Positions 18,755 through 27,017 of a stretch of DNA of 64,000 bases are shown in pieces. Origin of the DNA: an uncultured Eubacteriales bacterium (GTDB taxonomy: Bacteria > Bacillota > Clostridia > Lachnospirales > Lachnospiraceae). A program made the position numbers and the translations under genes. Below the pieces are notes generated by a model. That model saw nothing but the letters and a program-made list of their open reading frames with translations, made no database searches and was not told the origin of the DNA. The stretch's first letter is position 1. The number at the start of each line of letters is the position of its first letter. Where the stretch lies: NCBI GenBank assembly GCA_900314775.1, contig OMWM01000001.1, positions 1-64,000 of the forward strand. Reading direction: 5' to 3'.

Positions 18755-19576
18755 TCAGAAGCCGGTCTTATCCGCATCCAGAATGGCCTTCGTCATCTGG
18801 ATAATACGTTTATTCGCTTCCACATCATGCACACGGACAAATGCTGTGCCGCTGAGTACGGCCATGACCGTCGTCGCCAGCGTTCCTTCCAGGCGCTGGT
18901 CCACCGGCATATGCAGGGTATTGCCGATAAATGACTTGCGCGATGTGCCAAGCAGCACCGGAAATCCCAGACGGTTGAAAATTCTCAGCTTGTTGCAGAT
19001 TTCAAGGTTCTGCTCCGTGTCCTTGGCAAAACCGACGCCCGGATCAAGTATGATCTTCTCACGCGGTATGCCGCAGGCAATCGCGTGCTCTGCAATCCCC
19101 TTCAGATCCTGATAGACATCGTAGATAAAATCGTTATACTCCGCCTTTTTCTGATTGTGCATCAGGCAGCAGACGGCGCCGGTTCTGGCAATCGTACCGC
19201 CCATAAAGGCATCAAATTTAAGCCCCCAGATGTCATTGATCATATCGCACCCGTTCTGCATGACGGCTTCCGCGACCCTGGATTTATAGGTGTCCACGGA
19301 AACCGGAACGTCAAACTCCTCCTTGATCATGCGGACTACCGGAATGACCCGCTCCAGTTCCTCGTCCGCACTCACCATCATGGCGCCGGGGCGGGTGGAC
19401 TCACCGCCGATGTCGATGATATCGGCGCCTTCGTTCAGCATCTGCTCCACGTGATGTTTCGCATAATACAGCTTGTTGTACTTGCCGCCGTCTGAAAAGG
19501 AATCCGGCGTTACATTCAGGATGCCCATGATGTAAATATTGTTCTTCGTGTCAAATTCTCTCTTGCCGATTTTCAT
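18755..19576 (-). CDS. folP: Dihydropteroate synthase
   Basis: Joins p-aminobenzoate to dihydropterin pyrophosphate; the target of sulfonamides. From the ATG at 19574-19576 (behind GGAGGG) the protein has 273 residues. Signatures GILNVTPDSFSDGG, DIGGESTRPGA, DPGVGFAK and GTSRKSFIG are all present. Its first 26 bases overlap the end of folC. Confidence 0.97.
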   Translation of the reverse strand: MKIGKREFDTKNNIYIMGILNVTPDSFSDGGKYNKLYYAKHHVEQMLNEGADIIDIGGESTRPGAMMVSADEELERVIPVVRMIKEEFDVPVSVDTYKSRVAEAVMQNGCDMINDIWGLKFDAFMGGTIARTGAVCCLMHNQKKAEYNDFIYDVYQDLKGIAEHAIACGIPREKIILDPGVGFAKDTEQNLEICNKLRIFNRLGFPVLLGTSRKSFIGNTLHMPVDQRLEGTLATTVMAVLSGTAFVRVHDVEANKRIIQMTKAILDADKTGF

Positions 19577-20834
19577 TGCGTTTCCCTCCTGCAATCTGCC
19601 GCAGTCCCGCCAGTGTGGACAGCGAGCCGAAATGAACGGCAGCACCGCCGCTGCCGGCCTGTGTCAGAGCAGCCTGCACCGCTTCACGCTGCGTTGCGCA
19701 GGCAATACTCTCTGTAAAATATTTTCCCGCCGCGCGGGCGAGCATCCCGGCATCCAGGCCCCTGCGGCCCGGCGGCCGGAATGTATAAACTGTATCCGAA
19801 ACCTCTGCCATGATACGCAGCATGGTGTCGTAATCCTTGTCTGCAAATACGCCCATAATAAGAACGATCTTGCGGTCCGGCAGATATTTCCTGATCGAAT
19901 CGGCCAGCGCCGCCGCACCGTCCGGATTATGCGCACCGTCTTCCAGCAGCAGCGGGCTGCGCTGCACGATGTCAAAACGGCCGGGCCAGACTGCCTCCCT
20001 GAGGCCCGTCCGGATATTTTCTTCCGAAAGCCCCAGCATCTCCATGGCATCAACCGCCGTAACCGCATTCGCAATCTGGCAGGTTCCCAGCAGACGGATA
20101 TTCAGATCCTTATATCCATTATAATCAAATGTCTGCCCGCTCTCCAGACTGCGGCGGATATTCGTCACTTCTGACGGGCTGGCAAAACGATAGTCTATGC
20201 CGCGTTCCCTGGCAGCTGCTTCCAGCACGGCCGCCGCCCTTGCATCGCCGCGGCAGAATACCGCCGGACAGCCCGGCATAAGAATGCCGGCCTTCTCACC
20301 GGCAATCTCTTCGATGGTATTGCCCAGAAACTGCATGTGATCCATCGCAATATCCGTGATCACGCACAGCCAGGGCTTCGCGATCACATTCGTGGCATCC
20401 AGGCGGCCGCCCATACCGGTCTCCACAACCGCCGCGTCGCAGCCGCTTTCGGCAAAATAGGCGTAAGCCATGGCCGTCTCTGTTTCAAAAGCGGTCGGCT
20501 TATCCTCATCATCCTTCGTGATCTGCGCAATCTTCGTGATCAGTGCCGCCGCGTCCTCCTCGGAAATCCATTGTCCGTTTTTCTGAATGATTTCACGGCG
20601 TCCGTAGACGGCCGGTGAAATATAGCGGCCGACCGTATAGCCTGCCGCCTGCAGCCCGGCCGCAATCATGGTGCATACCGAACCTTTGCCGTTCGTGCCG
20701 GCAGCATGGACAATGCGGCATTTATCCTGCGGATTGCCCATCCGCGCCAGCAGTTCACGGATCCGGTCAAGGCCCGGCCGGATGCCGCTTCTGCCGGCAT
20801 TATCCATATACTTCAGTGCTTCAGTGTAATTCAT
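19551..20834 (-). CDS. folC: Folylpolyglutamate synthase / dihydrofolate synthase
   Basis: Mur-ligase family enzyme that adds glutamate to (dihydro)folate. 427 residues from the ATG at 20832-20834 behind AGAGG; the extra upstream codons are not conserved. The P-loop is AAGTNGKGSVC (about 49-59), with ETGMGGRLDATN, ITDIAMDHMQFLG and EDGAHNPDGAAAL. First gene of a long co-oriented run: folC, folP, folBK, pheA, proB, proA, proC. Confidence 0.95.
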   Translation of the reverse strand: MNYTEALKYMDNAGRSGIRPGLDRIRELLARMGNPQDKCRIVHAAGTNGKGSVCTMIAAGLQAAGYTVGRYISPAVYGRREIIQKNGQWISEEDAAALITKIAQITKDDEDKPTAFETETAMAYAYFAESGCDAAVVETGMGGRLDATNVIAKPWLCVITDIAMDHMQFLGNTIEEIAGEKAGILMPGCPAVFCRGDARAAAVLEAAARERGIDYRFASPSEVTNIRRSLESGQTFDYNGYKDLNIRLLGTCQIANAVTAVDAMEMLGLSEENIRTGLREAVWPGRFDIVQRSPLLLEDGAHNPDGAAALADSIRKYLPDRKIVLIMGVFADKDYDTMLRIMAEVSDTVYTFRPPGRRGLDAGMLARAAGKYFTESIACATQREAVQAALTQAGSGGAAVHFGSLSTLAGLRQIAGGKRNENRQERI

Positions 20835-20922
20835 CAATCCTCTTTCTGACGGGTAAAACGCCTGCTGCGTGCCCCGCGTAAATATGCAAAACAGATGGAA
20901 TCTGTTTTTTCCATACAATAAT

Positions 20923-20950
20923 ATTATATACTGATATGCGTTAAAAACAA
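20923..20950 (-). promoter_or_regulatory. Promoter of the folC operon
   Basis: TTGTTT (20945-20950), 16 bases, TATAAT (20923-20928) on the minus strand. A small hairpin (AACAGAT / ATCTGTT, 20890-20907) with a short T-run lies in the leader between promoter and folC; it may be an attenuator, but the evidence is thin. Confidence 0.6.
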
Positions 20951-20987
20951 GAATTTACTCCCGTACCCAGCAGTTTACGAGGGTATA

Positions 20988-21015
20988 TTAAAAGCCGGCA
21001 GATTGCTCTGCCGGC
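20988..21015 (-). terminator. Terminator of the RlmI-like gene
   Basis: Nine-bp perfect stem GCCGGCAGA / TCTGCCGGC with a four-base loop, then TTTTAATAT on the minus strand. Confidence 0.8.
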
Positions 21016-21076
21016 CTCTTGCTGCGTCAATAGCGGTAATGCCAATATCGAAATGCCATATAGCGCGTCCCAAGGA

Positions 21077-22279
21077 TCAGAATTCATCCAGCACCTGGAA
21101 GATATAGAACTTCAGATAATTTGTCTCGTCCATTCCCCAGAGAATCGGGTGATCCGGTGCCTGCGTGTTGAATTCAACCTGTTTCAGACGTTTGTGCACG
21201 GACGATGCCGCCTGTGACAGCATCTGCATGAAAAGATCGTTGGTCATAAAATGAGAGCAGGAACAGGTCGCGAGAAAACCGCCGTTTTTCACAATCTTCA
21301 TGCCCTTCATATTGATCTCACGGTACCCTTTTATGGCCTTTTTCACGGACTTACGTGATTTTGTAAATGCAGGCGGATCCAGAATAACCAGATCGTACTC
21401 TTTTCCCTGCTGAGCAAGCATAGGCAGAAGGTCCAATACATCAGCCCGCGCAAAACGTACGCTGTCGCCGAAACCGTTCAGACGGGCATTTTCTCTTGCC
21501 TGCTCAATCGCCGTCTCTGATGCGTCCACGCCGGTTACCTGCGCAGCGCCGCCGTATGCCGCATTCAGTGCAAATGACCCTGTATGTGTGAAACAGTCCA
21601 GCACTTCCCTGCCGCGGCTGATTTTCTGGACGGCCAGCCGGTTGATCTTCTGATCGAGGAAAAATCCGGTCTTCTGGCCTTCTTTTACATCGACATAATA
21701 TTTTACGTTATTCTCGGCAATCGGCACCTTGGTGTCAAAGCGATCGCCGATAAAATCATTGATCCGCTCCATTCCTTCGAGGTCACGGTATTTGCCGTCG
21801 CTTCGTTCATAAATGCCGCGGATATGCATACCATCCTGCTCGAGAATGTCGGTCATGAGCGGGACAACCTGCTCTTTCATGCGGTCCATGCCCAGCGCGG
21901 ATACCTGGATGACAAGCACATCCTCGTATTTATCGATGACGAGCCCCGGGAGGTAATCCGCTTCTCCGAAAACGATCCGGCAGCTGCCTGTATCGATCAC
22001 CGCTTTGCGGTAATCCCATGCCCGCTGCAGTCTCTCACGAAGAAAATGTTCGTCAATGACGGCGTCCGCATCGCGCGTCATCATCCGGATACGAATAACC
22101 GAATTGTCGTTGATAAATCCCTTTCCCATAGGATATCCGTCAAAATCTTCAACGCGGACGATATCGCCGTTCTCGTAACTGCCGCGAATCGATGCGATTT
22201 CATTATCATAAACCCACATGCCGCCGGCCTTCAGCGTACGGCCTTCTCCCTTTTTCAGGGTAATCACTGCATTATCCAT
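21077..22279 (-). CDS. RlmI/RlmK-like rRNA methyltransferase
   Basis: Class I SAM-dependent methyltransferase of the family that makes 5-methylcytosine in 23S rRNA. 400 residues from the ATG at 22277-22279 behind AGGAG; a TTG start five codons upstream would lie over that ribosome-binding site. Residues about 1-80 form a PUA RNA-binding domain; residues 180-400 are the catalytic domain with VLDCFTHTGSFALNAA, VDASETAI and LVILDPPAFTKS, followed by the TCSCS catalytic cysteine motif. Which nucleotide it modifies cannot be told from sequence. Confidence 0.9.
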   Translation of the reverse strand: MDNAVITLKKGEGRTLKAGGMWVYDNEIASIRGSYENGDIVRVEDFDGYPMGKGFINDNSVIRIRMMTRDADAVIDEHFLRERLQRAWDYRKAVIDTGSCRIVFGEADYLPGLVIDKYEDVLVIQVSALGMDRMKEQVVPLMTDILEQDGMHIRGIYERSDGKYRDLEGMERINDFIGDRFDTKVPIAENNVKYYVDVKEGQKTGFFLDQKINRLAVQKISRGREVLDCFTHTGSFALNAAYGGAAQVTGVDASETAIEQARENARLNGFGDSVRFARADVLDLLPMLAQQGKEYDLVILDPPAFTKSRKSVKKAIKGYREINMKGMKIVKNGGFLATCSCSHFMTNDLFMQMLSQAASSVHKRLKQVEFNTQAPDHPILWGMDETNYLKFYIFQVLDEF

Positions 22280-22345
22280 AAATTCTCCTGCCAATACATT
22301 TTTTCGCTGTGCGCTTCCTTTTTCCTGTATAAGCCCTTACACAGA

Positions 22346-22379
22346 AAGTGCCGACTGCTGCGGTCAGCGGTCGGCACTT
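22346..22379 (-). terminator. Terminator behind acpP
   Basis: Perfect 10-bp stem AAGTGCCGAC / GTCGGCACTT, loop of 14 bases, followed by only TTTCTG on the minus strand, so possibly inefficient. Confidence 0.6.
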
Positions 22380-22397
22380 ACAATGGAAAGACTTCTT

Positions 22398-22634
22398 TCA
22401 GGCTTCGATTCCGAGCTCCTTGAGGTAATCAATCACTTCTCCGACATTCTTGAGTTCTTCGAGACGGTTCGTGTCAAACTTCACGCCGTATTCATCCTCA
22501 AGATTCATGATCATCTCAAGAAGGTCCAGGGAATCAGCCCCCAGTTCCTTAAAAGTCGTCTCTTCTGTAATCTTGCTGGCATCAATGCCAAGTTCTTCTG
22601 ATAAAATGGTTCTGATTTTATTTAACATATTCAT
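22398..22634 (-). CDS. acpP: Acyl carrier protein
   Basis: 78 residues, acidic four-helix carrier. The phosphopantetheine attachment serine is in ELGADSLDLLEMIMNLED. It carries growing acyl chains for fatty acid synthesis. It is separate from any fab genes here and lies between a zinc-ribbon membrane protein and the RlmI-like gene. It may be a second ACP or the main one; position alone does not decide. Confidence 0.93.
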   Translation of the reverse strand: MNMLNKIRTILSEELGIDASKITEETTFKELGADSLDLLEMIMNLEDEYGVKFDTNRLEELKNVGEVIDYLKELGIEA

Positions 22635-22678
22635 ACTCCTGCCTTTGTGGATTATTGACCGGCTGTACCGGCTGACAT

Positions 22679-23086
22679 TCAGCTGCGCTTGATAAATTCA
22701 TGACCGCAGCGAGGACAGCGGATTTTGATTCTTCCCTTGCCCTTCGGGATACGGATTTTCTGTCTGCATTTCGGACACACATAGATGCGGTATCCGGCCT
22801 GTGCCTGACCGCGTCCGCCGCGCCTGAAAATGCCGAGGAAGCCGTCCCGTACGCGCAGATAACGTTCATTCTCTGCGTATCTCGCTTCCACATTGCGCGA
22901 AAGCATCCGAAAATAAATAATACACAGAAGAACAATCGGTATCAGATAAAGGAATGATGAACGCACGAATATGTCAACAACAAGAAGGGCTATACACACA
23001 TAGAGCATAAAGCGATTCAGGTTGTCATTGCCATATCGTCCCGCCATAAAACTGTTCATGCCGTCACGGAATCTGCTCAAATTCAT
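22679..23086 (-). CDS. Small membrane protein with C-terminal zinc ribbon
   Basis: 135 residues. Two adjacent hydrophobic helices (about 25-60) are followed by a basic, Gly/Arg-rich linker and a zinc ribbon: CPKCRQKIRIPKGKG then IRCPRCGHEF. I do not recognise a named family beyond the zinc-ribbon type common in clostridia. It has its own promoter and lies 44 bases before acpP, so the two are probably co-transcribed. Function unknown. Confidence 0.75.
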   Translation of the reverse strand: MNLSRFRDGMNSFMAGRYGNDNLNRFMLYVCIALLVVDIFVRSSFLYLIPIVLLCIIYFRMLSRNVEARYAENERYLRVRDGFLGIFRRGGRGQAQAGYRIYVCPKCRQKIRIPKGKGRIKIRCPRCGHEFIKRS

Positions 23087-23129
23087 AACCTCACTTTACT
23101 ATTTAAGGCGTTTTATGCCTGACAGGGTT

Positions 23130-23158
23130 ATCATACATCATCTACTTCAGAAATTCAA
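23130..23158 (-). promoter_or_regulatory. Promoter of the zinc-ribbon gene and acpP
   Basis: TTGAAT (23153-23158), 17 bases, TATGAT (23130-23135) on the minus strand. Confidence 0.65.
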
Positions 23159-23210
23159 TATATGGAAATAAACGTGTTCACGCGATACCCGCTCTATCCC
23201 TCACCGGCTG

Positions 23211-24284
23211 TCACGGCGTTTGCTGCGGCAATGTCTTCATAATCTTCAGTGTCCGCGCTATTCCGGTTTGTATATCATACTCTGCTTTCCAGCCAAGCCC
23301 CTGCAGCTTTGCGCTGTCAAGCCGCGCCTTTGTTGCTTTGCTGTATCCGGCAGCTTCTATTTCATCCGGTTTTTCAAAGACTACCTGGCGGCCGCACTGA
23401 TTCGCAATCAGCTCTGCCAGATCCTTCAGTCTGATATCCGATGCCTCATCGGCAATGTTATACGCTTCTCCCGTCTTTCCGCACAGGAGAACCGTCAGAA
23501 GCCCGGTCACGGCATCCGCCATATACGTATAAGAATAATACTGCATGCCTGCACTTTTCAGCACAATATCTTCTCCGGCCAATGCCTTGTGCAGAAACTG
23601 TGAGAGTGCTTTTGTATCCGAAGGCAGCAGTGTCGGCCCATACGATCTGGTCAGGCGTGGAATTACGATATCCATTTTTTTCTGCCTGATATACGCCTGG
23701 CAGAGGGCCTCGCCGCAGCGTTTGCTTTCCGGATAGCCAGCCCGCAGCGTATTGCAGTCAATATATCCGCAGTAAGATTCATTAAATTTCTCTGTATCCC
23801 CGCGGTTTTCGCCGTAAATTTCGTTAGAGGAGGCAAAAGCAAAACGACTGACTGCGTGATCTTCGCAGAAATCCAGCACATTTTTCAAACCGATAATGTT
23901 GGCCGTAATGGTGCCGATCGGATCCTGTGCATAGGCCACGGGATGCGTGTTGCTGGCTAAATGCAAAGCATAGCCTAACCTGCCATCCAATTGAAATGTC
24001 AACGGCTCATTGACATCACCGGCCAGGAATCGGAAATATTTGCTGTCTGCACAATAACGGAACCGCTCATAGGCTTTTTCAGCATGCCTACCAACTGCAT
24101 ACACAGTGCACTCCATATTGCAATGCAGATTTCTGTACATCAGCACATCGGTCAGAAAAGACCCGATCAGTCCTGCTGCTCCGGTAATCAGGATGGAACT
24201 GCCCTGCAGTTTTTCCCATGGAATGGCGGTTTTTGCCGTTCTGCGGACATCTTCTATGTAGAGTTCGTTCTCATAAATATTCAT
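23211..24284 (-). CDS. NAD-dependent sugar epimerase/dehydratase (SDR)
   Basis: 357 residues, extended short-chain dehydrogenase. The nucleotide-binding motif SILITGAAGLIGSFLTDVL lies near residue 30. The catalytic triad region FASSNEIYGE and YPESKRCGEALC (YxxxK) is intact. The overall pattern resembles nucleotide-sugar epimerases or UDP-glucuronate decarboxylases, but the substrate is unclear. It is 12 bases behind the IspD-like cytidylyltransferase. The pair recalls two-gene systems that reduce and activate a pentose, in which the reductase may be SDR-type. Confidence 0.82.
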   Translation of the reverse strand: MNIYENELYIEDVRRTAKTAIPWEKLQGSSILITGAAGLIGSFLTDVLMYRNLHCNMECTVYAVGRHAEKAYERFRYCADSKYFRFLAGDVNEPLTFQLDGRLGYALHLASNTHPVAYAQDPIGTITANIIGLKNVLDFCEDHAVSRFAFASSNEIYGENRGDTEKFNESYCGYIDCNTLRAGYPESKRCGEALCQAYIRQKKMDIVIPRLTRSYGPTLLPSDTKALSQFLHKALAGEDIVLKSAGMQYYSYTYMADAVTGLLTVLLCGKTGEAYNIADEASDIRLKDLAELIANQCGRQVVFEKPDEIEAAGYSKATKARLDSAKLQGLGWKAEYDIQTGIARTLKIMKTLPQQTP

Positions 24285-24296
24285 CGCGTTCTCCTG

Positions 24297-25022
24297 CTAT
24301 TTCAGCCAATCATCACGATCTGTATTCAGATAAGCTTTGAACATATCCAGATCATCTTTCGTCGTTAATTTAATATTTTTATCAGAGCCGGCTGCAAAGT
24401 GAAGACGCACACCGAGTTCTACCATCATGGTATTGGTGTACGAAGAACCATAGATACCGATTTTCTTCTCAAACGCTTCATGATATTTCTCGTCAAGCAG
24501 GTCAAAGCGATAAGCCTGCGGCGTCGATACCCTGCGGATCATCTCGCGCGGAATATACTGCGTCGTCGTCGTCTCATCATCCTTATCAACAATAAAAATC
24601 TGTTCATTATAAGGCATTGATGTCACTGCGTTGCCGTATTGTTCTGCTTTCTTCAGCACATCCGTCAGCACCGCATCCTCTACCAGCGGACGGATACCAT
24701 CATGTATGACGATAATATCATCCGGCGCTGCTTTTCCCTCTAAACCGAAAACGCCGTTGCGGATAGATTCCTGCCCCGTGCTGCCGCCGGGAACGATCCA
24801 TTGCAGCTTACTGATATTGAATTGTCTGGCATAGGCACGCACAACATCATGCCAGCCATCCAGGCAGACTACCTCGATCGCATCGATCATCGGATGTTTC
24901 TCAAAACTTTCCAGCGTATAGATCAGAACCGGCTTGTCGTAAATATGCAGAAACTGTTTGGGAATATCCTGTCCCATGCGGCGGCCGCTGCCTCCGGCTA
25001 TAATAACAGCAATATGTTTCAT
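24297..25022 (-). CDS. IspD/TarI-like cytidylyltransferase
   Basis: 241 residues from the ATG at 25020-25022 behind GGGGGAG. The GT-A fold CTP-binding motif is VIIAGGSGRRMGQDIPKQF, with VIHDGIRPLVE and STPQAYRFDLL. IspD (isoprenoid MEP pathway) and TarI (CDP-ribitol for wall polymers) share these motifs. The neighbours, an SDR and a LicD-type phosphotransferase rather than isp genes, favour a CDP-polyol such as CDP-ribitol for surface glycan decoration. That choice is inference from context. Confidence 0.82.
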   Translation of the reverse strand: MKHIAVIIAGGSGRRMGQDIPKQFLHIYDKPVLIYTLESFEKHPMIDAIEVVCLDGWHDVVRAYARQFNISKLQWIVPGGSTGQESIRNGVFGLEGKAAPDDIIVIHDGIRPLVEDAVLTDVLKKAEQYGNAVTSMPYNEQIFIVDKDDETTTTQYIPREMIRRVSTPQAYRFDLLDEKYHEAFEKKIGIYGSSYTNTMMVELGVRLHFAAGSDKNIKLTTKDDLDMFKAYLNTDRDDWLK

Positions 25023-25044
25023 TTTCTTATCTCCCCCTACTCGT

Positions 25045-25844
25045 TTACAGATACCAGGCATCCGGTTCATGCGCAATCCGCTGGTCTTCCGGAGGCAGTG
25101 TCATATAGCTGCCATAGCGGTGGCGCAGAATCTTATCATAATCCTTGAAAAGCGGAAAAGTATATCCTTCAAAAGTGCAGTCTATATATTCGTCAAACCA
25201 TTTTGAAGGATACGTATCCCTTTTTGTCGTCGCCCAGCAAATCGTCCCGCTGTAAGGTTTATAAGACGTATGAGCGTATTCATTCAGTTTTTGCAGAAGT
25301 TTTCTGCGATTTCCACGAAGCAAAGTCTGATATACGTGAATATAGATTTCTTCACAAACGAGCGAAGGTCATTGACATCGCAGCGGACAAAATAGCGAAA
25401 ATAGTCCTCTGTATATTTCTCGTGAACAGCACACACGCGTCTGGCTTCTTCTTTCGTATCGGCACAATAATCAATCGGAAAGACATCAATCCAGACTCCA
25501 CCCGTATATTCCGGACGAATGATCTTCTCCTGTGCTGCCGTCTTCGTGTCAGTGATTTTGAGAAATGGATAGAAATAGCCTTCAGAACCTGGAAAACAGA
25601 ACCGGTACCGGCCTGCTCTGTAACCCTGTTTTGCCGCACAATGTCTTGATTTTTCAAATTCCGCTCTCCTCATGAAAATGTCGATGTCATCATCCCACGG
25701 AATAAAGCCCTGATGCCGAACTGCACCGATCATCGTGCCGCTGGCCAGTGAATAGCGGATTCCGTTTTTTCTGCAGAATTCATCAAAAAAAAGAAGGATC
25801 TGCAGTTCGCACATCTGCAGCTCGCGCAGATTCATTTTTTTCAT
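25045..25844 (-). pseudogene. licD: LicD-type phosphotransferase, frameshifted
   Basis: LicD/fukutin-like enzymes move phosphocholine or polyol phosphate from CDP carriers to surface glycans. The first 186 codons give LRELQMCELQILLFFDEFC, the SGTMIGAVRHQGFIPWDDDID core and GGVWIDVFPIDY, then stop at 25284. The expected C-terminal part (KWFDEYIDCTFEGYTFPLF and YGSYMTLPPEDQR) continues in another frame from about 25323 to 25045. Adding one T to the TTT run at 25322-25324 (minus strand) restores one frame of 266 residues, the normal family length. It could be a true mutation, a phase-variable site or a sequencing error. Start at 25842-25844 behind GGAG. Confidence 0.85.
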
Positions 25845-25856
25845 ATTCGTTCTCCA

Positions 25857-25888
25857 ATGTTAATATATCGTTAATATCATATTAACAT
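25857..25888. promoter_or_regulatory. Inverted repeat upstream of licD
   Basis: ATGTTAATAT and ATATTAACAT form a perfect 10-bp inverted repeat with a 12-base spacer that contains a further TTAATAT. It begins 13 bases before the licD start and may be an operator. The rest of 25889-25978 is AT-rich with T-runs and no clear promoter. Confidence 0.45.
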
Positions 25889-25978
25889 AGAAAACGAATT
25901 TCGATAAGGGATTTTGTTCTTTTTTAAATTATTTTTTGTTCTTGTAAAATAGTGATGGACTTTTCTGCGCTTCCCGCG

Positions 25979-26009
25979 AAAAAAAGCGGGCACCTTGCGG
26001 TACCCGCTT
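25979..26009 (-). terminator. Terminator of the lctD-etfB-etfA operon
   Basis: Stem AAGCGGGTACC / GGTGCCCGCTT with a GCAA tetraloop and a seven-T run on the minus strand. Confidence 0.88.
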
Positions 26010-26035
26010 CTCTTCGTCATTAAACGGTCTGATGA

Positions 26036-27001
26036 TTATGCGAAACGCTTGGACATCTCTTCGATGAAGATCGGAAGAACGTCCTTTACGTTGCCAACGA
26101 TACCAACATCAGCGATATCGAAGATCGGAGCATCCTCATCCTTGTTAACTGCAACGATATACTTGGATCCTACCATACCAGTTACATGCTGAGTAGAACC
26201 GGAGATACCGAATGCAATGTAAAGCTTCGGAGCAACAATCTTACCGGACTGACCTACCTGATGAGCACGGCTGATCCAGCCAGCTTCCATAGCAGGTCTT
26301 GAGCATCCTACAACACCGCCCATGATATCAGCGAGTTTCTGAAGATCCTCAAATGCCTCTGCAGATCCCATACCACGTCCGCCTGCAATGATGACATCAG
26401 CATCCTCGAGGTTAACGCTCTCTGTGATCTCTTCTACAGCTTCCTTAACCTGTGCTCTGATCAGAGAAGCATCAACAGTGATATCCTTCTTAGCGATATC
26501 AGCAGCCTTGCCCTCGTCAGCAGCATCAGCCTTGGAGAATGTACCGCCACGAACAGAAGCAACAACCGGATTGCCTTCGATTGTCATATCTGTAAGAACG
26601 TTTCCTGAATATGCAGGAACTGTGAAGATGAGCTGATCGCCGTCACGCTTAAGACCAACAACATCGTTAGCGCAGCCTGTAGCAAGCTTAGCAGCAACTC
26701 TCGGAACAAGCTCCTTGCCCCACTGAGTAGCACCAAGGATAACAGCTTCCGGAGCGTTCTCCTTAGCTACCTGAGCGATTGCTTCTGCATATGCATCTGA
26801 ATTGTATTTCTCAAACTGTTCGCCATCAACAACGATTGCGCTGTCTGCACCCCATGCAACAGCTTCCTTGGCAGCAGCTTCAGCATCTTTACCGATTACA
26901 AGAGCTGTTACCTTGTCAGTAACAGCCTTTAAACCATTAACTAACTCGAGGTCAACACTAACTGGTTTACCCTCTGCAACTTCTACATATACGATAAACA
27001 T
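26036..27001 (-). CDS. etfA: Electron transfer flavoprotein, alpha subunit
   Basis: FAD-bearing subunit of an electron transfer flavoprotein, 321 residues. The C-terminal FAD domain is clear: AGGRGMGSAEAF, GCSRPAMEAGWISRAHQVGQSGK, PKLYIAFGISGSTQHVTGM and AVNKDEDAPIF. It lacks the N-terminal ferredoxin extension found in some bifurcating EtfA proteins. It is 16 bases behind etfB and shares the operon with the FAD-linked dehydrogenase, so the partner is almost certainly that enzyme. Codon choice in this operon differs visibly from the flanking genes and fits high expression. Confidence 0.95.
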   Translation of the reverse strand: MFIVYVEVAEGKPVSVDLELVNGLKAVTDKVTALVIGKDAEAAAKEAVAWGADSAIVVDGEQFEKYNSDAYAEAIAQVAKENAPEAVILGATQWGKELVPRVAAKLATGCANDVVGLKRDGDQLIFTVPAYSGNVLTDMTIEGNPVVASVRGGTFSKADAADEGKAADIAKKDITVDASLIRAQVKEAVEEITESVNLEDADVIIAGGRGMGSAEAFEDLQKLADIMGGVVGCSRPAMEAGWISRAHQVGQSGKIVAPKLYIAFGISGSTQHVTGMVGSKYIVAVNKDEDAPIFDIADVGIVGNVKDVLPIFIEEMSKRFA

Positions 27002-27017
27002 AGTATAAACCTCCTAA

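Noticed and set aside
25284..25844. Intact short LicD protein
   Set aside because: The conserved C-terminal half is present in another frame directly behind it, so this is half of a frameshifted gene.
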